This document shows, piece after piece, positions 25,008 through 33,557 of a stretch of DNA of 43,485 bases. The notes below the pieces were generated by a model that had not been told where the DNA came from, did no database searches, and saw only the letters and a program-made list of their open reading frames with translations. How positions within the stretch are numbered: the stretch's first letter is position 1; each line of letters begins with the position of its first letter. Both the position numbers and the translations under genes were made by a program. This DNA comes from an uncultured Clostridia bacterium (GTDB lineage Bacteria; Bacillota; Clostridia; Oscillospirales; Oscillospiraceae). The stretch covers positions 1 to 43,485 of the forward strand of contig CAMUZA010000010.1 in the NCBI GenBank assembly GCA_947165085.1. The letters are read 5' to 3'.

Positions 25008-25438
25008 TCCTCGTCCACGTCCTCCGCGGCGGCGAAGAACGCCTCGGCGCAGTCCGGCGCGTCCGTTCCGGCTTCAAGAAGCTGCTCGAGCGCGCGGATG
25101 CGGTCGATCAGCTTGACCTCTACCGTGCCTTTTTCGTTGCGCTTGACCTCGGCAAGAAGACTCAGATCCAGTCGGTCGATCTCCGGCGCGTCTTCCAGAA
25201 CGAGCCGCACGCAGTCGTTCGCGCGCCCGAAGGCGAGCTGCGCGAGCCTGCGGATCACGTCCTGCCTGCGGACGTCGCACTGTCCGCGCTGCAGCTCCAG
25301 CTCGTGCTGCACCGCCGGCGTGGAAAGGAGCCGGATGCCGTCCGTGCGTCCGATCTCGGCGGCAGCGGCGTCGGCATCAAAGCAGCGAAGATAGGCTGCG
25401 GCAAAACGGCGTTTTTCCGAGGGAAGATTTGGATTCAT
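25004..25438 (-). CDS. putative phage terminase small subunit
   Basis: The 144-residue protein has an N-terminal helix-turn-helix-like part (SEKRRFAAAYLRCFDADAAAAEIG, about 7-30) and a helical central region, the usual plan of small terminases that bind the packaging start site. It is the first gene of the cluster and overlaps the large subunit gene. ATG 25436-25438 follows GAGGTG. An intrinsic terminator on the same strand lies 34 bp upstream. Confidence 0.75.
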   Translation of the reverse strand: MNPNLPSEKRRFAAAYLRCFDADAAAAEIGRTDGIRLLSTPAVQHELELQRGQCDVRRQDVIRRLAQLAFGRANDCVRLVLEDAPEIDRLDLSLLAEVKRNEKGTVEVKLIDRIRALEQLLEAGTDAPDCAEAFFAAAEDVDED

Positions 25439-25471
25439 TGAAATCACCTCAAAATTTGGATTTTCGGGCGC

Positions 25472-25499
25472 AAAAAAGCGCCCTCTCAACCGAGGGCGC
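25472..25499 (-). terminator. intrinsic terminator just upstream of the capsid-cluster first gene
   Basis: On the minus strand, GCGCCCTC (25499-25492), loop GGTTGA, GAGGGCGC (25485-25478), then TTTTTT (25477-25472). No minus-strand gene lies upstream for it to end. A further GCGCCC (25471-25466) can pair with the second stem arm as an alternative fold. It would stop leftward transcripts before terS unless read-through or antitermination occurs. Confidence 0.75.
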
Positions 25500-25534
25500 G
25501 GAAAAACACAGAATTGCCGCGAAGCGTGCAACAA

Positions 25535-25563
25535 TTGACAAACGGAAGAAAAAGCGGTACGAT
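25535..25563 (+). promoter_or_regulatory. promoter of the ABC exporter unit
   Basis: TTGACA (25535-25540), 17 nt, TACGAT (25558-25563), 33 bp before the ATPase start. Confidence 0.75.
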
Positions 25564-25595
25564 GGTAACATCATAACGGTAAAGGGGAAAACGCT

Positions 25596-26321
25596 ATGCT
25601 CAGAATCAACGACCTGACCAAGCACTACGGAGAAAAGTGCGCGGTCGATCATCTTTCGCTGCATATCCGTCCCGGCGAGCTGTGCGCCTTCATCGGGCAC
25701 AACGGCGCGGGCAAGACCACGACCCTGAAAGCCTGCGTCGGCATTCTGGACTTTGACGGCGGCGAGATCTATATCGACGGCATATCCGTCCGCAAAGACC
25801 CGCTTGCCTGCAAGAAGATCATCGCCTATGTGCCGGACAATCCCGATCTGTACGAATTCATGACCGCTGACAAATATCTGGATTTTATCTGCGACGTCTA
25901 CGGCGTCGGCGCGCAGGAGCGCAGAGAGCGCATTGAAAAGTACGCGAACATGCTGGAGCTGGAAAACGACCTGCTGCAGCCGATCGGCTCGTTCAGCCAC
26001 GGCATGAAGCAGAAGCTCGCGCTGATCGCTGCGCTGGCGCACGCTCCGAAGCTCCTGATCATGGACGAGCCGTTCGTCGGCCTTGACCCAAAGGCGACGC
26101 ATGCGGTCAAGCAGGTCATGCACGAGCACTGCAGCGCGGGCGGCGCGATCTTCTTCTCCACGCACGTTCTGGAGGTCGCTGAGAAGCTCTGCGACCGCGT
26201 CGCGATCATCAAGGACGGCAGGCTGATCCGCTCCGGTACGATGGAGGAAGTCCGCGGCGATGCGTCTTTGGAGGACGTGTTCATGGAATTGGAGGAAGAC
26301 CATGCTGGGCAAACTGATTAA
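25596..26321 (+). CDS. ABC transporter ATPase (EcsA-like, ABC-2 class)
   Basis: The 241-residue ATPase has Walker A GHNGAGKT (34-41), signature FSHGMKQKLALIAALAHAPK and Walker B LLIMDEPFVGLDP. The short length and HGMKQK signature are typical of EcsA/YtrB-like ATPases. ATG 25596 follows AAAGGGG. It overlaps the permease gene by 20 bp, so both are co-translated. The substrate is unknown; EcsAB-type exporters affect secretion and membrane proteolysis, and this remains inference. Confidence 0.88.
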   Translation: MLRINDLTKHYGEKCAVDHLSLHIRPGELCAFIGHNGAGKTTTLKACVGILDFDGGEIYIDGISVRKDPLACKKIIAYVPDNPDLYEFMTADKYLDFICDVYGVGAQERRERIEKYANMLELENDLLQPIGSFSHGMKQKLALIAALAHAPKLLIMDEPFVGLDPKATHAVKQVMHEHCSAGGAIFFSTHVLEVAEKLCDRVAIIKDGRLIRSGTMEEVRGDASLEDVFMELEEDHAGQTD

Positions 26322-27912
26322 GCTCCGCCTTCAGAGCATCCTCAGCCGAACGACCGCCCGCAGGAAGAACGGCAAGGGCATGCTCGTTCTGTTCGCAGTC
26401 CTGATGGTTTACTGCGGCGGCGTGTTCGGCTTCCTGTTCTATGAGATGTTTGGCTTCATGGCGGAAACGATCGACCCGGACTATCATTGGTTCTACTTTG
26501 CAATGGTCGGACTGCTCTCGTTCGGCATTTCCTTCTTCTTTACGGCGTTTACCGCAAAGAGCGAGCTGTTCGAGGCGACAGACAACGAGCTGCTTCTGTC
26601 CATGCCGATCCGTCCGCGCACGATCCTTCTGAGCCGCATGGCGATCCTGCTCGGCATCGAGTATCTGATCTCGCTGCTCGTCATGGTGCCGGCTGGCGCA
26701 GCGTGGTTTGCCCGGACCGGACTGCGCGCCGCGCAGCTTGCGCTCTACATCGTCGGCAGCGTCTTTCTGCCGCTGATCAGCGCGTCGGTCGCCTGTCTGG
26801 TCGGCTGGCTTCTGGCGCGGCTGACCGCCCGCGCGCGGAACAAGACGCTCGTGACGATGATTTTCTCGCTGACTTTTCTGGCGGTCTACTTTGTCGTCTA
26901 CTTCAACGCGCAGAAGTATATCGCGGCGCTGATGGCGCATTATCAGTCGGTCGCGGACGGCATGACGAACTGGGCGTTCCTGTTCTGCTGGTACGGCAAG
27001 GGCATCGCCGAGCCGGATCTGCTCCTGTTCCTGCTGGTCACAGCATTCGCACTGGCGGTATTCATCGCCGCCTTTTTCCTGCTCGGCAAGGGCTTCCTGA
27101 AGGTCAGTTCTTCCGAGAACGTCCGGAAGCGCAGAACGGGCAAGCTGGAGCTTCGCAGCAGCAAGCTGTCCTCCGCGCTCCTGCGCAGGGAATTCAAGCG
27201 CTTCACCTCGAGCGCGATCTACATGCTCAACTGCGGACTGGGTCTGATCCTCGCCGTGATCGCAGCCGTCGCGCTGCTGATCAAGGCGGACGAGGTGCGC
27301 GACCTGCTGGCGCTGCTTGAGCGCTATCCGGGTCTTGCGCTGTCCAAGCTCGATCTTGCGCTGATTCTGGCGCTTCTGACCTCTTTCTTCTGCAGCATGA
27401 ACTCGATCACCGCGCCGTCTATCTCACTGGAGGGCAAGACGCTGTGGATCCTGCGCTCTGCGCCGATTCCTGCAAGAGCGATTCTTGCTGCCAAGCTGAA
27501 GCTGCACGTGCTTCTGTGCGCAGCGCCGACGCTTCTGTTGTCTCTGGCGATGGGGTTTGCCCTGCGGCCCGAGCTCGCGGGCTGGATCTTGCTGCTTTCC
27601 GTGCCGCAGATGTTCGTCGTGCTGAACGGCGTATTCGGTCTGATGATGAATCTGTGCTTCCCGAAGCTGGAGTGGAAGAATGAAGCGATTCCGATCAAGC
27701 AGTCGGCGTCCGTCCTGCTGACGATGCTCCCGATGATGGCGTACTCGCTCCTTGTGATTATCGGCTTCGTCGTGCTGGTGATTCTCAATCAGAGTCTCCC
27801 CGCGACGACCTTCCTGCTGATCGCGCTCGGCGCAGCAGCCGTCTGGCTGCTGATCTCCGCGGTCTGGCTTTGGAAAAACGGCGCACGCAAATTCAACGGG
27901 TTAGGGTCTTAA
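26302..27912 (+). CDS. large ABC-2 type permease
   Basis: The 536-residue protein has about twelve hydrophobic segments and no soluble domain apart from a basic loop around residues 265-290 (RKRRTGKLELRSSKLSS). N-terminal MLGKLIKLRLQSILS and PIRPRTILLSRMAIL are typical of long ABC-2 permeases paired with a single ATPase. ATG 26302 is chosen from in-frame starts because GGAGGAAG lies 8 nt upstream. It ends without a visible terminator before the acyltransferase gene. Confidence 0.83.
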   Translation: MLGKLIKLRLQSILSRTTARRKNGKGMLVLFAVLMVYCGGVFGFLFYEMFGFMAETIDPDYHWFYFAMVGLLSFGISFFFTAFTAKSELFEATDNELLLSMPIRPRTILLSRMAILLGIEYLISLLVMVPAGAAWFARTGLRAAQLALYIVGSVFLPLISASVACLVGWLLARLTARARNKTLVTMIFSLTFLAVYFVVYFNAQKYIAALMAHYQSVADGMTNWAFLFCWYGKGIAEPDLLLFLLVTAFALAVFIAAFFLLGKGFLKVSSSENVRKRRTGKLELRSSKLSSALLRREFKRFTSSAIYMLNCGLGLILAVIAAVALLIKADEVRDLLALLERYPGLALSKLDLALILALLTSFFCSMNSITAPSISLEGKTLWILRSAPIPARAILAAKLKLHVLLCAAPTLLLSLAMGFALRPELAGWILLLSVPQMFVVLNGVFGLMMNLCFPKLEWKNEAIPIKQSASVLLTMLPMMAYSLLVIIGFVVLVILNQSLPATTFLLIALGAAAVWLLISAVWLWKNGARKFNGLGS

Positions 27913-27974
27913 TACGCTGAAGATAAAACTGCATACCAAAACACATGATACGAAAGAGAAAATGGGAGGATACA

Positions 27975-29027
27975 ATGAAAGAACAACGTATCGTTTATTT
28001 CGATTATTTAAGGCTGCTGTCCATATTGGCAGTCGTCGTGATCCACGTTACCGCATTCCAGTGGAAGCGCGCAGCGGTGGATACGTTTGAATGGCAGATT
28101 ATGAATCTGTACGATGGAATGGCGAGATGGGGAGTCCCTGTTTTTGTTATGATCAGCGGCGCTCTGTTTTTGGGGAAAGAACAGTCGCTTCAAAAATTAT
28201 ATGGAAAGAGTATCCTGCGGATAGTCGTCGCGTATGTTTTCTGGTCCGCGCTTTATGTGGCTGCGGCAGTCCTTCTCTTCCATGAGAGCTATACCGCAAA
28301 AGAGGCTGTAATCAAGATCATGACCGGACACTATCATCTGTGGTTCCTGCTGATGATCGTCGGACTGTATATGATCGTACCCTTCTTAAACAAGATCGTG
28401 AGCGACCGGAAAACAGCGATATACTTTGTCGTTCTGGCGTTTGCCTTCTCGTTTTTCCTGCCGCAAGTTTTGAAAATTCTCGGATATAAGTTCGCCGGCG
28501 CCGCGGAGCTGCTGTCCAAATTGGTCTCAATGCTCAGGCTGAGAATGGTCCTCGGTTATTCCGGCTACTTCGTGCTGGGCTATTTGCTGCATACCTGTGA
28601 AATCAAGAAAACGTGGAGGATTGCCGCATACATAATCGGCGTCCTTGCGATCCTCTTTACCGTTGGCGCTACCGCGTTTGCGGCATTCTGGAAGCATTCC
28701 AAAACTTCGTTTTTTTATGAAAACATGACGGTTAATACGTTTTTTGCGGCAACGGGAGTGTTTCTTTTTGCGAAAACGCATTGGAACAAACCGGCGTCGT
28801 CCCCGAAAAAACAAGAGATGTTAACGTTCTTTTCCAAATGCACGTTCGGCGTCTTTTTGATCCACCCGTTTTTGCTTGACGTTGCGGAAAAGTATCTCAA
28901 TATCACGGCGGTAACGTTCAATCCTCTGTTTTTCGTGCCGGTTTTATCACTGGCGATCTATATCGCGTCCATGCTGGTTTCAGCCCTGCTGAATAAGATT
29001 CCGCTGATTAAAACCTGGATCGTTTAG
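27975..29027 (+). CDS. membrane acyltransferase, acyltransferase-3 family
   Basis: The 350-residue protein has about ten membrane segments and begins YFDYLRLLSILAVVVIHVTA, the acyltransferase-3 signature with an Arg and the catalytic His (IHV). Members move acetyl or succinyl groups across the membrane onto cell-wall polymers or lipids. ATG 27975 follows GGGAGGA. Its codon use is more A/T-rich than adjacent genes (more AAA, TTT, ATT), suggesting a later acquisition. Substrate not determined. Confidence 0.85.
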   Translation: MKEQRIVYFDYLRLLSILAVVVIHVTAFQWKRAAVDTFEWQIMNLYDGMARWGVPVFVMISGALFLGKEQSLQKLYGKSILRIVVAYVFWSALYVAAAVLLFHESYTAKEAVIKIMTGHYHLWFLLMIVGLYMIVPFLNKIVSDRKTAIYFVVLAFAFSFFLPQVLKILGYKFAGAAELLSKLVSMLRLRMVLGYSGYFVLGYLLHTCEIKKTWRIAAYIIGVLAILFTVGATAFAAFWKHSKTSFFYENMTVNTFFAATGVFLFAKTHWNKPASSPKKQEMLTFFSKCTFGVFLIHPFLLDVAEKYLNITAVTFNPLFFVPVLSLAIYIASMLVSALLNKIPLIKTWIV

Positions 29028-29057
29028 GCGTTCGCAGAGGACGGACAACCGCATAGA

Positions 29058-29094
29058 AAAGAGGTCAAAGGGAGCCCGTCCCTTTGACCTCTTT
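29058..29094. terminator. terminator after the acyltransferase gene
   Basis: A 16-bp inverted repeat: AAAGAGGTCAAAGGGA (29058-29073) with TCCCTTTGACCTCTTT (29079-29094), then a short T-rich sequence; convergent with the RNase J gene. Confidence 0.9.
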
Positions 29095-29162
29095 GTTATG
29101 ATGATCTCCTGATCGTGTCTGAAATAAACTGCGCCGCTATGCCGCAAGGCAATACGGTTTGC

Positions 29163-30818
29163 TCAGATCTCCATAATGATCGGCAGGATCATCGGGTTGC
29201 GCTTTGCGTTCCTGTACAGATACTGACTCAGATCGTTCTTGATCGTGGATTTGATCGTCGCCCAGTCGGAAATATTGCGCGACTGGCAGATCTCAATGGA
29301 GCGGGCGGCGATCATGCGCAGCGCCTCCATGAGATCCTCGTTCTCCTTGGCGTAGACGAAGCCTCTGGTGATGATGTCCGGACCGGAGAGGACCGAGCCG
29401 TCCTCGCTCGAGAGGTTGACGCAGACGACGATCATGCCGTCCTGCGCCAGATGCTTGCGGTCGCGCAGGACGACGCCGCCGACGTCGCCGACGCCGGTGC
29501 CGTCGACGAGGATCTTGCCCGTGGGCACCGTCTGTCCGAGCTTGCAGGTCTTGCTGCTGCATTCGATTACCTTGCCGAGGTCGGAGATGATGATGTTCTT
29601 CGGACTCATGCCCATCTGCTTTGCCAGCGCGGCGTGCTTCTGCAGGTGGCGCTGCTCGCCGTGGACGGGAATGAAGTAGCGCGGCTTGGTCAGCGCGTGA
29701 ATGATCTTCAGCTCCTCGCAGCAGGCGTGACCGGAGACGTGCAGACCCTCCAGCTTGTCGTAGATGACCTCCGCACCCTTGCGGTAAAGCTCATTGATGA
29801 TGCGCGAGACCGCCTTCTCATTGCCGGGGATGGCGGAAGCGGAGATGATGACCTTGTCCCCGGGCTGGATCTCGACCTGCTTGTGACCGGAGAACGCCAT
29901 GCGGTACAGGGCGGACATGTTCTCGCCCTGCGAGCCGGTGGATACGATGACGATCCGGTCCTTCGGCAGCGATTTGATCTGGTTGATGTCCACGAGCGTT
30001 CCCTCGGGGATGTTCAGATAACCCAGATCGATCGCGACCTTGAGAATGTTCTCCATACTGCGGCCGGTGACGGCGACTTTTCTGCCGTGCCGGTGGGCGA
30101 TGGCGAGCACCGCCTGAATGCGGTGCATATTGGAGGCGAAGGTCGTGACGATGATGCGGTTTTTACAGCCTTTGAAGTGGCGGTCCAGACCCTCGGCGAC
30201 GATAGATTCCGAGGGAGTGTAGCCCTGCCGCTCGACGTTGGTCGAGTCCATTAAGAGGGCGTAGACGCCCTCCTTACCCAGCGCGCCCAGCCGTCCGAGA
30301 TCGGTCATGCCGTCCTCCGCGGTCGGGTCGATCTTGAAGTCGCCGGTCATAATGACTGTGCCGACCGGCGTGCGGATGGCGAAGGCGACCGCGTCCGCGA
30401 TGGAGTGATTGACGTGGATGAATTCCACGCTGAAGCAGCCTGCCTTAACGACGTCGCCGGGCTTGTGGGTGACGAGCTGGGTCTTTGCCGCGAGGTCATG
30501 CTCTTCCAGCTTGAGCTTGATCAGCCCGTTGGTGAGCGGGGTGGCGTGGACGGGAGCGGAAACCGCCTGCAGAACGTAGGGCAGCGCGCCGATGTGATCC
30601 TCGTGGCCGTGGGTGATGAAGAAGCCGCGGAGCTTCTTCTGATTCTTAACGAGATACGTAACGTCGGGAATGACGAGATCGACGCCGTACATATCGTCCT
30701 CGGGGAAGCCGAGGCCGCAGTCCACGACGATCATGTCTTTTCCGTATTCCAGAACGGTCATGTTTTTTCCGATTTCATTCAGACCGCCCAGAGCGATGAT
30801 TTTCAGTTTTTCTGCCAA
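29163..30818 (-). CDS. rnj: ribonuclease J
   Basis: The 551-residue metallo-beta-lactamase/beta-CASP nuclease has HGHEDH at 70-75, the later metal ligands (VNHSIADA, TGDFKID) and the beta-CASP segment FASNMHRIQ, with a C-terminal domain. RNase J does 5'-to-3' exonuclease and endonuclease decay of RNA in Firmicutes. The start chosen is TTG at 30816-30818, with AAAGGAG 10 nt upstream; it gives the usual length, while in-frame ATGs further upstream would add a non-conserved stretch. Only one RNase J copy is in the window. Confidence 0.94.
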   Translation of the reverse strand: MAEKLKIIALGGLNEIGKNMTVLEYGKDMIVVDCGLGFPEDDMYGVDLVIPDVTYLVKNQKKLRGFFITHGHEDHIGALPYVLQAVSAPVHATPLTNGLIKLKLEEHDLAAKTQLVTHKPGDVVKAGCFSVEFIHVNHSIADAVAFAIRTPVGTVIMTGDFKIDPTAEDGMTDLGRLGALGKEGVYALLMDSTNVERQGYTPSESIVAEGLDRHFKGCKNRIIVTTFASNMHRIQAVLAIAHRHGRKVAVTGRSMENILKVAIDLGYLNIPEGTLVDINQIKSLPKDRIVIVSTGSQGENMSALYRMAFSGHKQVEIQPGDKVIISASAIPGNEKAVSRIINELYRKGAEVIYDKLEGLHVSGHACCEELKIIHALTKPRYFIPVHGEQRHLQKHAALAKQMGMSPKNIIISDLGKVIECSSKTCKLGQTVPTGKILVDGTGVGDVGGVVLRDRKHLAQDGMIVVCVNLSSEDGSVLSGPDIITRGFVYAKENEDLMEALRMIAARSIEICQSRNISDWATIKSTIKNDLSQYLYRNAKRNPMILPIIMEI

Positions 30819-31086
30819 ACTATGACAACTCCTTTGGTGATTGGTAATCATTTTATGTAGTGGGTCGATTCGACCCGTATCGTCGAAAAATACGCCGCTC
30901 CGACCGCATCGGCGGCGCAGCAGATGCCTCCACCGCAGGAAGTATAGCACAAAACCTCGGGAAAGTATACTGTTTTTTGGAAAAGGGAAGACTCAAGTTG
31001 GAAAAATTAGAGAAAAGCGGTAGAAAAAACCATGCTATTGTGTTATAATAAACTGAACTATCATGTTTTGAAAGGGGTGCCGCCCT

Positions 31087-33069
31087 TTGAACAAGAATAA
31101 TATGCGAAAACTCCTGCAGCCGAGCATGACGGCGTACTTTATCGTCATGGCGCTGTTCTGCGCTGCTGCGCTGCTCCTGCGGCAGTATTACCTTGCCGCG
31201 GGCGAGGCGGTCGTGCTGCTTCTCCTGCTGGCAGGCTACCGGTGGGCGAATGTCCGCCGCCGCCGCGCCATCAGCGAGTATGTACAGTCGACGAACGAAA
31301 TGATGCGCAAATCGGCGGACGGTGAAGTGCCGTTCCCGGTCGCGCTGATCCAGCTCAACGAGGACGAGCTTCTTTGGTACAACAAGTCCTTTGCCGAGCT
31401 GACGAACGTGAAAGACACGCTCTCGGCGCAGTTCGTCACGGACGTCCTGCCCGGCTTTTCGACGGAGTGGCTGACCTCCGGCAAGACGACCTGCCCGGAA
31501 GAGCTGCGCTACCGCGGCCGCCGCTTCCGCGTGACTGGCACCGTCCTGCCCGCCAGAGACGTAAAATCCGGCGCGGTCATGGGCATGATCTACCTGCAGG
31601 ATCAGACGGAGCTCTTACAGGTGCGCGACGAATATATCCGCTCGCGCCCGATGGTCTGCATTGTGCTGGTAGACAACTACGACGAGCTGACCAACAATCT
31701 GCAGGAGGCGGAAATTTCCAGCCTCAACGCGGAGATCAACAAGCGGATCGGCGATTGGGCGGATCAGTATAACGGTCTGCTGCGCAGACTGGAGCGCAAC
31801 CGCTTCCTGCTGCTGTTCGAGGCGAAGGAGCTGCCCGCGATGGCGGACACGAAATTCTCCCTGCTGGAAACCATGCGCGAGGTCACGAACGCGGCAGGCG
31901 TTGCGGCGACTGTCTCGATCGGCATCGGCAAGGACGGCGTTGACTTCCGCGAGAATCACAGCTTTGCCGCCCTGTCCATCGAAATGGCGCTCTCCCGCGG
32001 CGGCGATCAGGCGGTCATCAAGGATCGCTACGATTTCACCTTCTTCGGCGGCAGAAACAAGTCGACCGAGCGCCGTACCACGGTCAAATCCCGCGTGATG
32101 GCGTCTTCGCTTGCCGAGCTGATCACGCAGTCGAGCCACATCTACGTCATGGGTCACAAAATGGCGGATCTGGACGCAGTCGGCGCAGCGGCGGGCATCT
32201 GCTGCCTGTGCCGTCATAAGGGCAAAAAAGCCAGTATAGTCATCGACCTGGAACGTAACGCCGCCGGGAGCATGCTGAGCATCCTGCGCGAGATGCCGGA
32301 GTATGCCGGCTGCTTTATCAGCGGGCAGGACGCTCTGGTGGAGGCGGACGCCAAGAGTCTGCTGGTCGTGGTGGACACCAACCGGCCCGATCAGGTCGAG
32401 TGCAAGCCGCTGCTGGAATCCATCCGGAGAGTGGTCGTGATCGACCATCACCGCCGCGCTGCCGACTATATCGAGCAGCCCGTGCTGAATCTGCATGAGC
32501 CGTATGCGTCTTCCGCCTCCGAGCTGGTAACCGAGCTTTTGCAGTATTCGCTGGATGCGACGGCGATCTCCGCCAACGAGGCCGCCGCGCTGCTCGCGGG
32601 CATCGTGCTCGACACCAAGAACTTCGGCGTCCGTACCAACAGCCGTACCTTTGAGGCGGCGGCGTTCCTGCGCCGGACCGGCGCGGACACCGTGCAGGTC
32701 AAGAAGCTGTTCCAGAATGACCTGCCCACGACGGTCGCCCGCTACAAGATCATTCAGAACGCACGGCTTTATCGCAATAAGATCGCGATCGCCGCACTGG
32801 ACTATACCGCAAACCGAACGACTGCTGCGCAGGCTGCCGACGAGCTTTTGAACATCTCCGGCATCGAGACGTCCTTCGTGCTCTATCCGCAGGACGATCA
32901 GACGATCATCTCCGCCCGCTCGATCGGCGAGGCGAACGTGCAGGTGATTCTGGAGCCGCTGGGCGGCGGCGGCAACGCCGCGACGGCGGGCGCGCAGGTC
33001 AAAAACAAGAGCGTGAGCGCGACACTGGAAGAACTGATCAGATCCATCGATAAATTCTTTGAACCGTAA
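31087..33069 (+). CDS. gdpP: cyclic-di-AMP phosphodiesterase GdpP
   Basis: The 660-residue protein has two N-terminal membrane helices (about 15-55), a PAS-like domain (about 75-165), a degenerate GGDEF domain (about 175-310) and a DHH/DHHA1 phosphodiesterase (MADLDAVG 359-366, DHH 453-455). It hydrolyses c-di-AMP to pApA and controls turgor, potassium and wall stress. The late Gly motif reads GGGGN rather than the usual GGGGH. Start TTG at 31087, 8 nt after AAAGGGG; a TATAAT lies at 31044-31049. It heads the rplI-dnaB unit, its standard place. Confidence 0.94.
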   Translation: MNKNNMRKLLQPSMTAYFIVMALFCAAALLLRQYYLAAGEAVVLLLLLAGYRWANVRRRRAISEYVQSTNEMMRKSADGEVPFPVALIQLNEDELLWYNKSFAELTNVKDTLSAQFVTDVLPGFSTEWLTSGKTTCPEELRYRGRRFRVTGTVLPARDVKSGAVMGMIYLQDQTELLQVRDEYIRSRPMVCIVLVDNYDELTNNLQEAEISSLNAEINKRIGDWADQYNGLLRRLERNRFLLLFEAKELPAMADTKFSLLETMREVTNAAGVAATVSIGIGKDGVDFRENHSFAALSIEMALSRGGDQAVIKDRYDFTFFGGRNKSTERRTTVKSRVMASSLAELITQSSHIYVMGHKMADLDAVGAAAGICCLCRHKGKKASIVIDLERNAAGSMLSILREMPEYAGCFISGQDALVEADAKSLLVVVDTNRPDQVECKPLLESIRRVVVIDHHRRAADYIEQPVLNLHEPYASSASELVTELLQYSLDATAISANEAAALLAGIVLDTKNFGVRTNSRTFEAAAFLRRTGADTVQVKKLFQNDLPTTVARYKIIQNARLYRNKIAIAALDYTANRTTAAQAADELLNISGIETSFVLYPQDDQTIISARSIGEANVQVILEPLGGGGNAATAGAQVKNKSVSATLEELIRSIDKFFEP

Positions 33070-33090
33070 CAGATAAAAGGAGGAAGAGCC

Positions 33091-33537
33091 ATGAAGGTTA
33101 TTTTGCTGCAGGACGTCAAGGGCAAGGGCAAAAAGGGTCAGATGCTTGAGGTATCGGACGGTTATGCCAGAAACTATATGCTGCCGCGCAAGATGGCGGT
33201 AGAAGCGACTGCGGACAATATCAACACCAAGCGCATGACCGATAAGGCGACGCAGGAGCGTCAGCAGCGGGAGCGCGAGGAGGCGTTTGCGATCTCCGAA
33301 AAGATGAAGGACATGGTTGTGACCGTCCGCGCCAAGGGCGGCGGAGCAGGCAGACTTTTCGGTTCCGTGACGACGCAGGAGATCGCCGACGCAATCAAAA
33401 AGCAGGAGGGCATCGACGTTGACAAGCGCCGCATCGTGCTTGACGAGCAGATCAAGACGGTCGGTGATTACACGGTCAAGTGCAAGCTGGGCTACGAGAT
33501 CACCGCGAAGCTCAGGCTGAAGGTTGAGGAACTGTAA
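33091..33537 (+). CDS. rplI: 50S ribosomal protein L9
   Basis: The 148-residue protein has the L9 start MKVILLQDVKGKGKKGQMLEV with GYARNYMLPRKMAVEAT, then the long linking helix and a C-terminal domain with GKLFGSVT-like GRLFGSVTTQEIADA. ATG 33091 follows AGGAGG. It lies 21 bp after gdpP and 20 bp before dnaB, the common Firmicute order. Confidence 0.96.
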   Translation: MKVILLQDVKGKGKKGQMLEVSDGYARNYMLPRKMAVEATADNINTKRMTDKATQERQQREREEAFAISEKMKDMVVTVRAKGGGAGRLFGSVTTQEIADAIKKQEGIDVDKRRIVLDEQIKTVGDYTVKCKLGYEITAKLRLKVEEL

Positions 33538-33557
33538 GAAACAGAGAGGATTCTCAA

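Larger units (their letters stand above)
18406..25438 (-). mobile_element. phage-derived packaging and capsid gene cluster, no integration, lysis or tape-measure genes
   Basis: Eleven leftward genes run without gaps from small terminase to two tail-like proteins, in standard tailed-phage order. Missing are integrase, repressor, replication, tape measure, fibre, holin and endolysin genes. Flanks are housekeeping genes (queH on one side, an ABC exporter on the other) and I see no att-like direct repeats at the ends. The frames are all open and the GC-rich codon use looks like the surrounding genes. This supports an old, retained element (domesticated or gene-transfer-agent-like) or a truncated prophage; the sequence alone cannot separate them. 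Confidence 0.8.

Noticed and set aside
18406..25438. Encapsulin-type nanocompartment as explanation for the capsid gene
   Set aside because: Portal, terminase, protease and connector-like genes are adjacent, which encapsulin loci lack.
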